A DNA stretch of 64,000 nucleotides from JBBDIK01 sp040880465 (GTDB taxonomy: Bacteria; Actinomycetota; UBA4738; JBBDHU01). Positions 42,260-50,522 of the stretch are shown here, piece by piece. A model generated the notes under the pieces. That model was not told the DNA's origin. It ran no database searches and was given only the letters and a program-made list of their open reading frames with translations. The DNA lies in NCBI GenBank assembly GCA_040880465.1, contig JBBDIK010000008.1, positions 1 through 64,000 of the forward strand, read 5' to 3'. Every line of letters begins with the position of its first letter. Within the stretch, counting starts at the first letter, position 1. Position numbers and translations under genes: made by a program.

Positions 42260-43342
42260 ATGGATATCACTGAGGAGCGCGACGCGTTCGCCGAACGACT
42301 CTTCGGGTCGATGCTCGGTGCCGTCGACGTGTTCACCCTGTACCTCGGAGAACGCCTGGGGCTGTACGCGCCACTTCGCGACGGAGGACCGATGACACCC
42401 GGTCAGCTCGCATCGGCCGCGGGGACCGATGAGCGCTACACGCGCGAGTGGCTGGAGCAACAGGCGGTATCGGAGATCCTGGCCGTCGATGATCCCTCGG
42501 CCGCGGCAGGCGTCCGCCGATACTCGCTGCCGGCCGGACATGCCGAAGTGCTTCTCGACAAGGACAGCCTCGCATTCCTCTCTCCCATCGCCAGGATCTT
42601 CATGTCGACCGCCGCGGTCATGCCGCAGCTGTTGCGAGCCTTCCGCGACGGGGGCGGCGTCGATTGGGGCGAGTACGGAGCCGACGCGACCGAAGGTCAG
42701 GCCGATCAGAACCGACCCGTGTTCCTGGGGATGCTGGGGAGCGAGTGGCTCCCGCAGATCGAGGATGTCCACGCGCGGCTGCAGGCCGAGCCGGCCGCTC
42801 GCGTGTTGGACGTGGGATGCGGCGCGGGTTGGGCCGCCGTCGGCATCGCCCGGTCGTACCCCGCCGTGGCCGTTGACGGGATCGATCTCGACGCCGCCGC
42901 GATCGAGATGGGGAGGGAGAGCATCGGATCGCTCGGCCTGGGCGATCGCATCCACCTGCACGCAGGAGATGCCGCCGAGGCGGGGCTCGATCCCGGTTAC
43001 GACCTGATCACGATGTTCGAGATGGTGCACGACCTCTCGTTCCCGGTCGAGGTGCTCAGCACCGCTCGGAAGCTTCTCGCAGAAGATGGCTCGGTCCTGG
43101 TGATGGATGAGAAGGTGGCGCCCGAGTTCACCGCTCCAGGTGACGATCTCGAACGCCTGTTCTACGGGTTCAGCGTCCTCTGCTGCCTGCCGACCGCGAT
43201 GGTTGCGGAGGGGGCTGCGGGCACCGGAACCATGATGCGGCCCGACGTGCTCCGCGGGTACGCGGAGGCCGCGGACTTCTCGCGGTTCGAGATCCTGCCG
43301 ATCGACCACGACTTCTTCCGCTTCTACCGCCTGCGTCCGTAG
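42260..43342 (+). CDS. SAM-dependent methyltransferase with N-terminal winged-helix domain
   Basis: The 360-residue protein has an N-terminal dimerisation/winged-helix part (about 1-95; MTPGQLASAAGTDERYTREWLEQQAV). The Rossmann methyltransferase domain (about 170-340) has motif I VLDVGCGAGWAAVGIA, acidic loop GIDLDAAAIE and motif IV MFEMVHDLSFPVEVL. Similar proteins in mycobacteria are annotated as S-adenosylmethionine-dependent transcriptional-regulator-like methyltransferases. GAAGGAGGAG upstream supports the ATG. Substrate unknown. Confidence 0.8.
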   Translation: MDITEERDAFAERLFGSMLGAVDVFTLYLGERLGLYAPLRDGGPMTPGQLASAAGTDERYTREWLEQQAVSEILAVDDPSAAAGVRRYSLPAGHAEVLLDKDSLAFLSPIARIFMSTAAVMPQLLRAFRDGGGVDWGEYGADATEGQADQNRPVFLGMLGSEWLPQIEDVHARLQAEPAARVLDVGCGAGWAAVGIARSYPAVAVDGIDLDAAAIEMGRESIGSLGLGDRIHLHAGDAAEAGLDPGYDLITMFEMVHDLSFPVEVLSTARKLLAEDGSVLVMDEKVAPEFTAPGDDLERLFYGFSVLCCLPTAMVAEGAAGTGTMMRPDVLRGYAEAADFSRFEILPIDHDFFRFYRLRP

Positions 43343-43418
43343 GATCGCGCGATCTCGGAGGACCGGCCTGGGGGGCTGACTACCGTCGGCCGGCCGAGAT
43401 GGCGTCACCCGCCGCCGC

Positions 43419-43424
43419 TACGAT
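43419..43424 (+). promoter_or_regulatory. Leaderless-type -10 element (TACGAT)
   Basis: TACGAT ends 6 bases before the helicase ATG at 43431, with no ribosome-binding site in between. Confidence 0.4.
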
Positions 43425-43430
43425 GCGCGG

Positions 43431-45707
43431 ATGGATGCCGACGCCTTCCTCGCCGCGGAACTCGCGGACCCCGGCAACGAGGGCGTCGAACTCCACGTCA
43501 GAACCCTACCCGCACGTCGGCCGTCCCTCGAACCGCTGCCGGAGGACCTCCCGGACCTGCTGCGGGACCGGCTCGAACTCCTCGGGATCGGCGGGCTCTA
43601 CCCACATCAGCGATCCGGCTACGAGGCACTCGCCTCCGGTTCGAACGTCATCGTCTCGACGGGAACGGCCAGCGGGAAGACACTCGTATACAACCTGGCG
43701 TTCGCGTCAGCGGTCCTGGACGATCCGAAGGCGACGGCACTACAGCTCTTCCCGACGAAAGCCCTGGCCCGGGACCAGCTCCGGCAGATCCGTTCGCTGA
43801 AGCTCCCCCAGATCCGGGCGGCCGTCTACGACGGTGACACGCCGCGGGAGGAACGCCCGCTGATCCGCAAGAACGCCAACCTGATCCTGTCGAACCCCGA
43901 CATGCTGCACCTGTCCCTGTTGCCCGACCACGCCCGCTGGGCGGATCTCCTCCTGCGGCTCTCGCTGGTCGTGGTGGATGAGGCGCACGTCGCGCGCGGC
44001 GTGTTCGGATCGCACGTCGCGATGATCCTTCGGCGCCTGCGACGGCTCGTCGCCCACTACGGCGGTGACCCGCGGTTCGTACTGGCGTCGGCCACCGTCG
44101 GGAATCCGGCGGAGCTCGCCGAGCGGCTGACGGGACTGCCGTTCCACGCGGTCACCGAAGACGGCTCACCCGCCGGGGAGAAGATCTTCGCCCTCTGGAA
44201 CCCGCCCGTGACCGATGAGGTCAGCGGCGCGCGGCGGTCCCCACTGACCGATACGGCATCGCTGGTCGCCGACCTGGTCGAGGCCGGAACCAGGACCATC
44301 GCGTTCGCCCGATCGCGCCGGGCCGCCGAACTCCTGGCCGATTTCGCGCGCAAGCAGCTCCCCGGCGGACTCAAGGAGCGGATCAAGGCATACCGAGCTG
44401 GCTACCTGCCGGAGGAGCGCCGGGAACTCGAACGCGCGCTCGCCGACGGCGACCTCTTGGCGATCTGCTCAACCAGCGCGCTGGAACTCGGTATCGACGT
44501 CGGCTCGCTCGATGCCGCGGTCCTCGCCGGGTACCCGGGAACCCGCGCGTCGATGTGGCAGCAAGCAGGCCGAGCGGGCAGGACCGAGGAGGGATCGCTG
44601 GCCATCCTGGTCGCGCAGGACGATCCGCTGGACCAGTACCTCGTCTCCCATCCCGAGGACCTGTTCGACCTGCCACCCGAGGCCGCTGTGGTCGATCCGA
44701 CGAACCCCTTCGTCCTGGAACCGCACCTCGCGTGCGCCGCGCGGGAGCTGCCACTGTCACGGAAGGAACTCGGCTTCTTCGGACCGGCGGAGGTCGTCGA
44801 TCCGGCGATCAGCGCGATGCTCGAGGCGAGCACTCTCGTCGAGCGCAAGGACCTGCTCCACTTCCGCGGGCGGTCGGCGCCCCACCGCGACATCGACATC
44901 CGCTCGGCGTCCGGTTCCCTCTACGCGATCGTGATGGAGGACACCGGCGAGCTCCTCGGGACGGTCGACGAGTCGCGCGCGTTCACGCACGTGCATCCCG
45001 GCGCGATCTACCTGCACCAAGGAGAGCAGTTCGAGGTCGCGGAGCTGGACCTCGACGGCAAGGCCGCGCTCGTCACGCCGAGCGATGCCGACTTCTACAC
45101 GCAGTCCCGTGACGTCACCGACATCCGGATCGACGATGTGATCGAAGAGGGAGTGACCGGAGAAGCTCCCGCGTTCTACGGGGATGTGCACGTCACGAGG
45201 CAGGTCACGGGCTTCGTACGCAAGATGCACGTGACCGGGGACACGATCGACACGGTGCCGCTGGACCTGCCCCTGCAGACCCTCGTCACGAAGGCCGTCT
45301 GGTGGACGATCCCGACCGCGCTCATCGGGCGCGCGGCGCTGGTCCCACCGCAGATCCCGGGCGCGATCCACGCGGCCGAGCACGCGGCGATCGGATTGCT
45401 CCCCTTGCTCGCGACCTGCGATCGCTGGGACATCGGCGGCGTCTCGACGCCGCTCCACGCCGACACGAGCGCGGTGACCATCTTCATCTACGACGGATAC
45501 CAGGGGGGCGCCGGCATCACCGAACGCGGGTTCCGTTCCGGGGAGCGCTGGCTGCGAGCGACCCTCGAGACCGTTCGGAACTGCCCGTGTTCACAGGGAT
45601 GTCCGGCCTGCGTCCAATCGCCCAAGTGCGGGAACGGGAATGAGCCGCTCGACAAACAAGGAGCCGTGTCGCTGCTCTCGGCGATGCTCGACATCACCTG
45701 GGGCTAG
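43431..45707 (+). CDS. mrfA: DEAD/DEAH-box DNA repair helicase (MrfA/YprA-like)
   Basis: The 758-residue superfamily-2 helicase has a Q-motif-like YPHQRSGYEAL, Walker A STGTASGKT, DEAH box (VVDEAH), motif III ASATVGNP and motifs V-VI (STSALELGIDVGSLDAAVL; QQAGRAGR). The C-terminal DUF1998-like region ends in four cysteines, CPCSQGCPACVQSPKCGNG, as in the Zn-binding module of MrfA, a helicase of mitomycin-type lesion repair. The ATG follows TACGAT at leaderless spacing. Symbol by similarity. Confidence 0.85.
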   Translation: MDADAFLAAELADPGNEGVELHVRTLPARRPSLEPLPEDLPDLLRDRLELLGIGGLYPHQRSGYEALASGSNVIVSTGTASGKTLVYNLAFASAVLDDPKATALQLFPTKALARDQLRQIRSLKLPQIRAAVYDGDTPREERPLIRKNANLILSNPDMLHLSLLPDHARWADLLLRLSLVVVDEAHVARGVFGSHVAMILRRLRRLVAHYGGDPRFVLASATVGNPAELAERLTGLPFHAVTEDGSPAGEKIFALWNPPVTDEVSGARRSPLTDTASLVADLVEAGTRTIAFARSRRAAELLADFARKQLPGGLKERIKAYRAGYLPEERRELERALADGDLLAICSTSALELGIDVGSLDAAVLAGYPGTRASMWQQAGRAGRTEEGSLAILVAQDDPLDQYLVSHPEDLFDLPPEAAVVDPTNPFVLEPHLACAARELPLSRKELGFFGPAEVVDPAISAMLEASTLVERKDLLHFRGRSAPHRDIDIRSASGSLYAIVMEDTGELLGTVDESRAFTHVHPGAIYLHQGEQFEVAELDLDGKAALVTPSDADFYTQSRDVTDIRIDDVIEEGVTGEAPAFYGDVHVTRQVTGFVRKMHVTGDTIDTVPLDLPLQTLVTKAVWWTIPTALIGRAALVPPQIPGAIHAAEHAAIGLLPLLATCDRWDIGGVSTPLHADTSAVTIFIYDGYQGGAGITERGFRSGERWLRATLETVRNCPCSQGCPACVQSPKCGNGNEPLDKQGAVSLLSAMLDITWG

Positions 45708-45710
45708 CGG

Positions 45711-45738
45711 AGGAGCCGGACGCCGGACGATGGCTCCT
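45711..45738. terminator. Possible bidirectional terminator
   Basis: AGGAGCC (45711-45717) and GGCTCCT (45732-45738) can form a 7-bp hairpin between the convergent helicase and GerW-like genes. There is no T-tract on either side. Confidence 0.35.
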
Positions 45739-45743
45739 GCGGT

Positions 45744-46106
45744 CTATCCGCGTGCGGCGCGAGACCTGCTCACCGAGCGCACGATCGAGGCGACCGCGAT
45801 CAGTGCCGCCACCGCGACGATCTGCCCGCCGAGGATCGCGCGGTTCCAGTCCATCGCCGGCTTCCATTCCACGGACGCGCCATCCACCACGTACGCCCCG
45901 GCCGGCCGCGCGTTCACCCCGAACCCGGCGCCGCTTCCCTTCTGCGGTCCCTTCGACCCGTCGGCCTCGCCGTCACCCCCGCCGCCGCCACCCTGCACTT
46001 TCGCCGCGGGGATCACCGTGACACCGTTCTTCTCGAACGGTTCGCCGAATACCCGCCCCACGGTCATCAGGTCGCGCGCCTGATCGATCACCTGTTGCAC
46101 ATCCAT
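45744..46106 (-). CDS. GerW/YtfJ-family protein
   Basis: The 120-residue protein begins VQQVIDQARDLMTVGRVFGEPFEKNGVTVIPAAKVQGGGGGGDGE and ends with a hydrophobic segment (VAVAALIAVASIVRSV). The pattern is that of YtfJ/GerW, a germination protein in Bacillus that also has many homologues in non-sporulating bacteria. A C-terminal membrane anchor is unusual for YtfJ. No sporulation genes are seen here, so the name describes the family only. Confidence 0.7.
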   Translation of the reverse strand: MDVQQVIDQARDLMTVGRVFGEPFEKNGVTVIPAAKVQGGGGGGDGEADGSKGPQKGSGAGFGVNARPAGAYVVDGASVEWKPAMDWNRAILGGQIVAVAALIAVASIVRSVSRSRAARG

Positions 46107-46184
46107 AGCTCTCGCTCCCCGTCTCGGTCATCCTCGTCACCTTGCGCCACCTCGCCCCGAACCGCAACGCCGAGCGCTCCGCGG

Positions 46185-46190
46185 TAGGCT
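46185..46190 (+). promoter_or_regulatory. Leaderless-type -10 element (TAGGCT)
   Basis: TAGGCT ends 6 bases before the ATG at 46197 and no ribosome-binding site is present. Confidence 0.5.
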
Positions 46191-46196
46191 CGGCCG

Positions 46197-46679
46197 ATGA
46201 CGCGGATCTACGTTGCCGTGTGCGGACCTGGTGAGGCCAGCGAGCGAGAGACCGGGTGGGCCGAGGAGGTTGGACGGCGGCTCGCAGAGGCCGGAGCCAC
46301 CATCGTCTGCGGCGGGCTGGGCGGCGTCATGGATGCGGCTGCGCGAGGAGCCGCCGACGCAGGCGGGACGACGATCGGCATCCTGCCTGGCGAGACTCGC
46401 TCCGGCGAAGGCGAGCACCTGACCACATCCGTGGTCACCGGGATGGGTGAGGCACGCAACACGCTGGTCGTTCGGTCGGCCGACGCGATCATCGCGATCG
46501 CCGGCGAGTTCGGAACGCTCTCGGAGATCGCGCTGGCGCTCAAGATGGGCAAGCCGGTCGTCGGCCTCAGCACCTGGGGGTTCTCCAAGCCCGACGGTTT
46601 CGCAGCACCGGACCCCATCGTGCGCGCATCGGACCCCGCCGAGGCCGTCACCGAAGCCTTGCGCCTGGCCGGCCGCTAG
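46197..46679 (+). CDS. TIGR00725/LOG-like nucleotide-binding protein
   Basis: The 160-residue Rossmann-fold protein has GGLGGVMDAAARGAADAGGTTIGILPG and GTLSEIALALKMGKPVVGL. These correspond to the P-G-G-x-G-T-x-x-E nucleotide site of LOG/lysine decarboxylase-like proteins, but with A-G-E-F-G-T instead of PGG-GT, as in the TIGR00725 subgroup. The exact activity of that subgroup is unknown. TAGGCT lies six bases before the ATG. Confidence 0.75.
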   Translation: MTRIYVAVCGPGEASERETGWAEEVGRRLAEAGATIVCGGLGGVMDAAARGAADAGGTTIGILPGETRSGEGEHLTTSVVTGMGEARNTLVVRSADAIIAIAGEFGTLSEIALALKMGKPVVGLSTWGFSKPDGFAAPDPIVRASDPAEAVTEALRLAGR

Positions 46680-46769
46680 CCGGGTCCCCATCGGAACCGG
46701 GCCGTTCGGCCCGACCAGCCACCCGGGTGGCGACCCAGACTGTCCGGGGAAGGCCTCCGAGGAGCCTGC

Positions 46770-47438
46770 ATGGTCAAGACTGCAACGAAGCTCACCCGAC
46801 AAGAGCGCCTGGCGCAGGCCAGGGCGGCCAGGCGCCGGAAGGAACGCGCGTGGCGGTTCGGCGTACCCGCCGTGGCGATCGCGGCGCTCGTCGGCGCGGC
46901 GATCGTCCTGACCTCCGGCGGTGGTGGTGGTGGTGGGACGGGCACCGGCCCCTCGAACACCGACTCGATCACGGTCGAGGGGCAGCCCCTGACGGGCCAG
47001 CCGGGTCAAACCGTTCCCGCCTTCTCCGCCCCCGCGCTCGGCGGCGGGACCGTGTCCTGGAGCGACGACGAGAGAACCCCGAGGGTCCTGGCCATCTGGG
47101 CCCCCTGGTGCCCTCACTGCCAGGTCGAGATGCCCATCATCGCCAAGGTCGCTGCCGAGTTCCCGGATGTGCCGGTCGTCACCGTCGCGACATCGATCGG
47201 CGAAGCGCCGGGACCGACCCCGGAAGCGTTCATGGAGGAACGGAAGCTCACCTGGCCGGCGGCAGTCGACGACGAAGCCCACACGATCGCTGACGCGCTC
47301 GGCGTGAAGGGGTTCCCGACGACCTACTTCGTCGCGGCAGACGGCACCGTGGAGAACGCTTTCAGCGGCGAGACCACCGAGGCAGACCTGCGCGCGGCCT
47401 TCGAAGAGCTCACCGCGGGCGCGACCAATCAGGACTGA
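46770..47438 (+). CDS. Membrane-anchored TlpA/ResA-like thioredoxin
   Basis: The 222-residue protein has a basic N terminus, one membrane segment (about 30-50), a Gly/Thr linker and a thioredoxin domain with active site WAPWCPHCQVEMP and the cis-proline region KGFPTTYFV. CPHC suggests an oxidising or cytochrome-maturation type protein facing outwards. It lies upstream of the siroheme reductase gene on the same strand but 244 bases away with its own regulatory region, so linkage to that system is only positional. Confidence 0.85.
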   Translation: MVKTATKLTRQERLAQARAARRRKERAWRFGVPAVAIAALVGAAIVLTSGGGGGGGTGTGPSNTDSITVEGQPLTGQPGQTVPAFSAPALGGGTVSWSDDERTPRVLAIWAPWCPHCQVEMPIIAKVAAEFPDVPVVTVATSIGEAPGPTPEAFMEERKLTWPAAVDDEAHTIADALGVKGFPTTYFVAADGTVENAFSGETTEADLRAAFEELTAGATNQD

Positions 47439-47478
47439 GCACGGCTGAGCGCGGTTGAAGAAGGGTCCCGCACCGAGC

Positions 47479-47492
47479 AGGACCTTCGCCCC
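47479..47492 (+). promoter_or_regulatory. DosR-box-like site before the siroheme reductase gene
   Basis: AGGACCTTCGCCCC agrees with the DosR consensus GGGACTWWAGTCCC at 10 of 14 positions and shares the core GGACCTTCG with the site at 59788. TACGAA at 47514-47519 would be a -10 element, which puts the centre of the box about 41 bases upstream of the predicted start of transcription. Confidence 0.4.
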
Positions 47493-47623
47493 TGCAACAG
47501 CGGCACCAAAGGCGATACGAATGGGGCATGGACGGCCGCCAGAGCACGAGCGACGGGTGTATGCGCAACGAGGACGCGTTCTGATGCGGCCGTAGCCTCG
47601 CACACACAGCGAGCGACAGGGAG

Positions 47624-47645
47624 CGGGGCCGCAACAGCGGCCCCG
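47624..47645 (+). promoter_or_regulatory. Stable hairpin in the leader of the siroheme reductase gene
   Basis: CGGGGCCGC and GCGGCCCCG form a perfect 9-bp stem closed by AACA, 37 bases before the ATG at 47683. It may be an attenuator, an RNA-binding site or simply a stability element. I do not recognise it as a known riboswitch. Confidence 0.45.
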
Positions 47646-47682
47646 TTCGCCGTTCCGGCCCCGACCGGACTGGAGAGAGAGG

Positions 47683-49287
47683 ATGGACCCAGCGACTGAC
47701 CCGCCCGAGGCGATCTTCACCCCCGCCGAGCTGCCGCACGACATCAGGCTGCGTATCGAGCGCGGCGCCGGCCGGCGATGGGAGACGCTCGAGGAAGCGA
47801 TGCGGCAGCTCGGTGTCGCACGACTGCGCTTGGTCGGGATCTACGACGACCGGCAGGAGGCGCACTTCATGCTGCGGACGCGGATCCCCGGCGGCATGCT
47901 GACCGCCGCCCAGGCGGAAACGATCGCGGCGGTGGCCGACGACTTCTCCGTGCGACCGGCCGATGAGACCGGCCCGGAGCGCTTCGTCGAACTCACGACC
48001 CGGCAGAACATCCAGCTCCACTGGCTGCGGTTCGAGAACCTCCCGGAAGTATGGGCTCGCTACGACGCCGTGCGGCTCGGCTCGATGCAGGCCTGCGGTG
48101 ACTCTCTCCGCAACGTCACGTCGTGCCCGGTGGCCGGCGTCTCGAACGACGAGTACTTCGACGTCCGGCATGTGGTCGCCGCGATCCAGCTCCTGACCGA
48201 GACGGAGCCCGGGACGACCGCACGGCTCCCGAGGAAGTTCAAGGTCGCGATCACCGCATGCCCCACCGACTGCGTCCTCGCCGGCCTCCACGACCTCTCG
48301 TTCACCCCCGCCCGGAACGAGGAGCGCGTGTTCGGTTTCCACGTCAGGGCGGGGGGCGGCCTGTCCGACTACCCACGTTTGGCCTCGCCGCTGCCACTGT
48401 TCGTCCTCCCGGACCAGGTCGTGGACGTCGTCCGCGCGACCTTGGAGCTGTATCGGGATGAAGGGGACTTCGAGCACAAGGCGGTCAACCGATTCCGGAT
48501 GCTCGTCCACGAACTCGGCATCGAGGCCATCACCGACGGGATCCACTCCCGTCTGCCGTACGCCCTACCCGGACCGGGAACCGGCCTCTCGAACGGACGA
48601 GCCGAGGACCATCTCGGAGTCCACGCGCAGCCCGATGGGCGCTCCTGGGTCGGACTCTGCGTGCCGGTCGGGCGGATGACCGCGCACGAGCTGTCCGAGG
48701 TAGCGATGCTCTCCCGCCTCTACGGCGACGGCTACCTCCGCGTCACCCAGCGACAGAACCTCGTCCTGACCGGGGTGCGAGACGTCGAGTCGCTCCTGGC
48801 TGAACCACTGATCCGCGATCGGTTCCACGCGGATCCCGATCCGTTCGAGCGCGGGGTCATCGCCTGCACGAGCGCGCCGTTCTGCAAGTTCGCGCTCCTG
48901 GACATGAAGCGCACGGGCCGTGAGCTCATCGAAGACCTGCGACAACACGTCCCCGAGTCGAAGTGGCCGCAGCTCCAGGGGGTCCGTCTGCACCTGTCCG
49001 GGTGCAAGGCATCCTGTGCCCAGGTTCAGGCGGCCGATATCGGCTTCCGCGCGACGATGGGCAAGGACGAGGACGCCTACCACCCAGCGGTCGACATCTC
49101 CGTGGGCGGCGGGCCGGACCGACTGGGGCAGTGGGATCGTCTCGAGGTGCCATTGGACGAAGCGTTCGAAGGGCTCGGGCGCGCGCTGGTCGCCGTGGCG
49201 ACATCCTGGGACGAGGCCGGGGACGGACCCGGCTCAGACGCCGGCTCGCTCAGATGGCCGGGGGAAGAGGCCGGGGATGCGGACTGA
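47683..49287 (+). CDS. Siroheme [4Fe-4S] nitrite or sulfite reductase
   Basis: The 534-residue enzyme would carry out six-electron reduction of nitrite to ammonia or sulfite to sulfide. It has the usual two half-repeats, including VELTTRQNIQLHWLRFENLP and VTQRQNLVLTGV. The cluster/siroheme cysteines are complete: C395-x5-C401 (CTSAPFC) and C441-x3-C445 (SGCKASCAQVQAADIGF). An extra GDSLRNVTSCPVAG and ACPTDC lie in the first half. Sequence alone does not separate nitrite from sulfite as substrate. Its last codons overlap the following FrhB-like gene, the likely electron-input partner, and a DosR-like box and hairpin precede it. Confidence 0.88.
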   Translation: MDPATDPPEAIFTPAELPHDIRLRIERGAGRRWETLEEAMRQLGVARLRLVGIYDDRQEAHFMLRTRIPGGMLTAAQAETIAAVADDFSVRPADETGPERFVELTTRQNIQLHWLRFENLPEVWARYDAVRLGSMQACGDSLRNVTSCPVAGVSNDEYFDVRHVVAAIQLLTETEPGTTARLPRKFKVAITACPTDCVLAGLHDLSFTPARNEERVFGFHVRAGGGLSDYPRLASPLPLFVLPDQVVDVVRATLELYRDEGDFEHKAVNRFRMLVHELGIEAITDGIHSRLPYALPGPGTGLSNGRAEDHLGVHAQPDGRSWVGLCVPVGRMTAHELSEVAMLSRLYGDGYLRVTQRQNLVLTGVRDVESLLAEPLIRDRFHADPDPFERGVIACTSAPFCKFALLDMKRTGRELIEDLRQHVPESKWPQLQGVRLHLSGCKASCAQVQAADIGFRATMGKDEDAYHPAVDISVGGGPDRLGQWDRLEVPLDEAFEGLGRALVAVATSWDEAGDGPGSDAGSLRWPGEEAGDAD

Positions 49288-50506
49288 TCCGGCGGCGGAC
49301 AAGCGGGACGAGGTCGCGATCGCGAGCCGCGTGCCCGAACCGGACGACAAGATCTGGTTCCACAAGACCGCATCTGCCGTCATCGACGCCGGCCGGTGTG
49401 TCGGCTGCGGCGGCTGCATCGCGGCATGCCCGTCGCGCTCGATCTCCGTCGGATCGGATGGGAAGCCCACCCTGACGAAGATGTGCACCGGATGCTCGGC
49501 ATGCTGGGACTATTGTCCCGTGGCCGGGCTGCGCGTGGAGCGACTCCAGAAGCTGTGCGCCGACGCCGATCCGGGCGACGACGAGGGCATGGGCGATGGC
49601 GCCGGGCCGGTGCTGGCCGCGTACTCGGCGCGCGCGGCAACACCCCATCGAGGCCAGGACGGCGGGTTCGTCACCGCGTTGCTCCAGGAACTCCTCGCGG
49701 CCGGCGAGATCGACGCGGCGATCGTTTCGAAGCGAGAGGACGCATTCCGGGCGACGACCATCATCGCAACGACCCCCGAGGAGATCGAACATGCGGCCGG
49801 CAGCGTCTACCACCAGTCCGAGCCGCTCGCGGTGCTCAACCGGCCGATGCCCGCGGGCATCCGACGGATCGCGTACGTCGGAACCCCCTGCCAGATCAGC
49901 GTCCTGAGGGCTCTCCAGCGCTACCCCTGGCCGCTGCGTGACGATGCCGCTCCGAAGGTCGTCCTGGCGATCGGGTTGTTCTGCACACGATCGTTCGATC
50001 CGTTCGAGCTGATGAAACTGCTCGTCGAGCGCGGAGAGGACGTCGGCAGGATCGAACGGCTCGATATCCGGGAGGGCAAGCTCTCCGTACGGGATGCGGA
50101 TGGGACCAGGCGGGAGCTGGGGCCGATCAAGCGGTTCCGTGATGCCAGCCTCAAAGGATGCGACGAATGCGCGGACTTCACCGGGAACCTCGCGGACCTA
50201 TCAGTCGGCAACGTCGGCAGCGACCCGGGGGCAAGCACCGTGCTGGTCCGCACAGAGGCCGGTATGAAGGCCTGGGCGATCGTCGAGGAACACCTCGGAT
50301 CCCGGGCGATCGCGGATCTGGGATCCGTCTGGAAGATGCAGGACCGGAACCGGGACGCCGCCGTGGCCGCCCTCAGCCGCGACTACGACCCGTACGGACC
50401 GCTGTGGATCCGGTACGGCTCACACCTCGAGGACTACCTCGACACCGACCGCGCACCGCAGCCGGCGCCGCCGTTCCGCAGTCATCACTTCGACGTCAGC
50501 TGCTAG
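49277..50506 (+). CDS. FrhB-type F420-linked flavo-iron-sulfur protein
   Basis: The 409-residue protein starts with two [4Fe-4S] ferredoxin motifs (Cys41/44/47/51 in CVGCGGCIAACP and Cys70/73/76/80 in CTGCSACWDYCP). The F420 hydrogenase/dehydrogenase beta-subunit domains follow: GQDGGFVTALLQELLAAGEID, YVGTPCQISVLRAL, GLFCTRSFDPFELMKLL and KGCDECADFTGNLADLSVGNVGS. Family members use FAD to pass electrons between F420 and iron-sulfur clusters. The ATG lies inside the end of the siroheme reductase gene (11-base overlap), so the two probably form a complex like the two halves of methanogen Fsr. Ferredoxin rather than F420 as donor cannot be excluded. Confidence 0.82.
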   Translation: MRTDPAADKRDEVAIASRVPEPDDKIWFHKTASAVIDAGRCVGCGGCIAACPSRSISVGSDGKPTLTKMCTGCSACWDYCPVAGLRVERLQKLCADADPGDDEGMGDGAGPVLAAYSARAATPHRGQDGGFVTALLQELLAAGEIDAAIVSKREDAFRATTIIATTPEEIEHAAGSVYHQSEPLAVLNRPMPAGIRRIAYVGTPCQISVLRALQRYPWPLRDDAAPKVVLAIGLFCTRSFDPFELMKLLVERGEDVGRIERLDIREGKLSVRDADGTRRELGPIKRFRDASLKGCDECADFTGNLADLSVGNVGSDPGASTVLVRTEAGMKAWAIVEEHLGSRAIADLGSVWKMQDRNRDAAVAALSRDYDPYGPLWIRYGSHLEDYLDTDRAPQPAPPFRSHHFDVSC

Positions 50507-50522
50507 GCACGCTTCAGCGCGG

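Noticed and set aside
42020..43408. 462-codon minus-strand frame opposite the methyltransferase gene
   Set aside because: Shadow composition; the plus strand has clear SAM-binding motifs.
47439..47682. Known riboswitch or cysteine leader peptide before the siroheme reductase gene
   Set aside because: Conserved cores of cobalamin, SAM and other riboswitches were not seen, and the short frame MRNEDAF has no cysteine.
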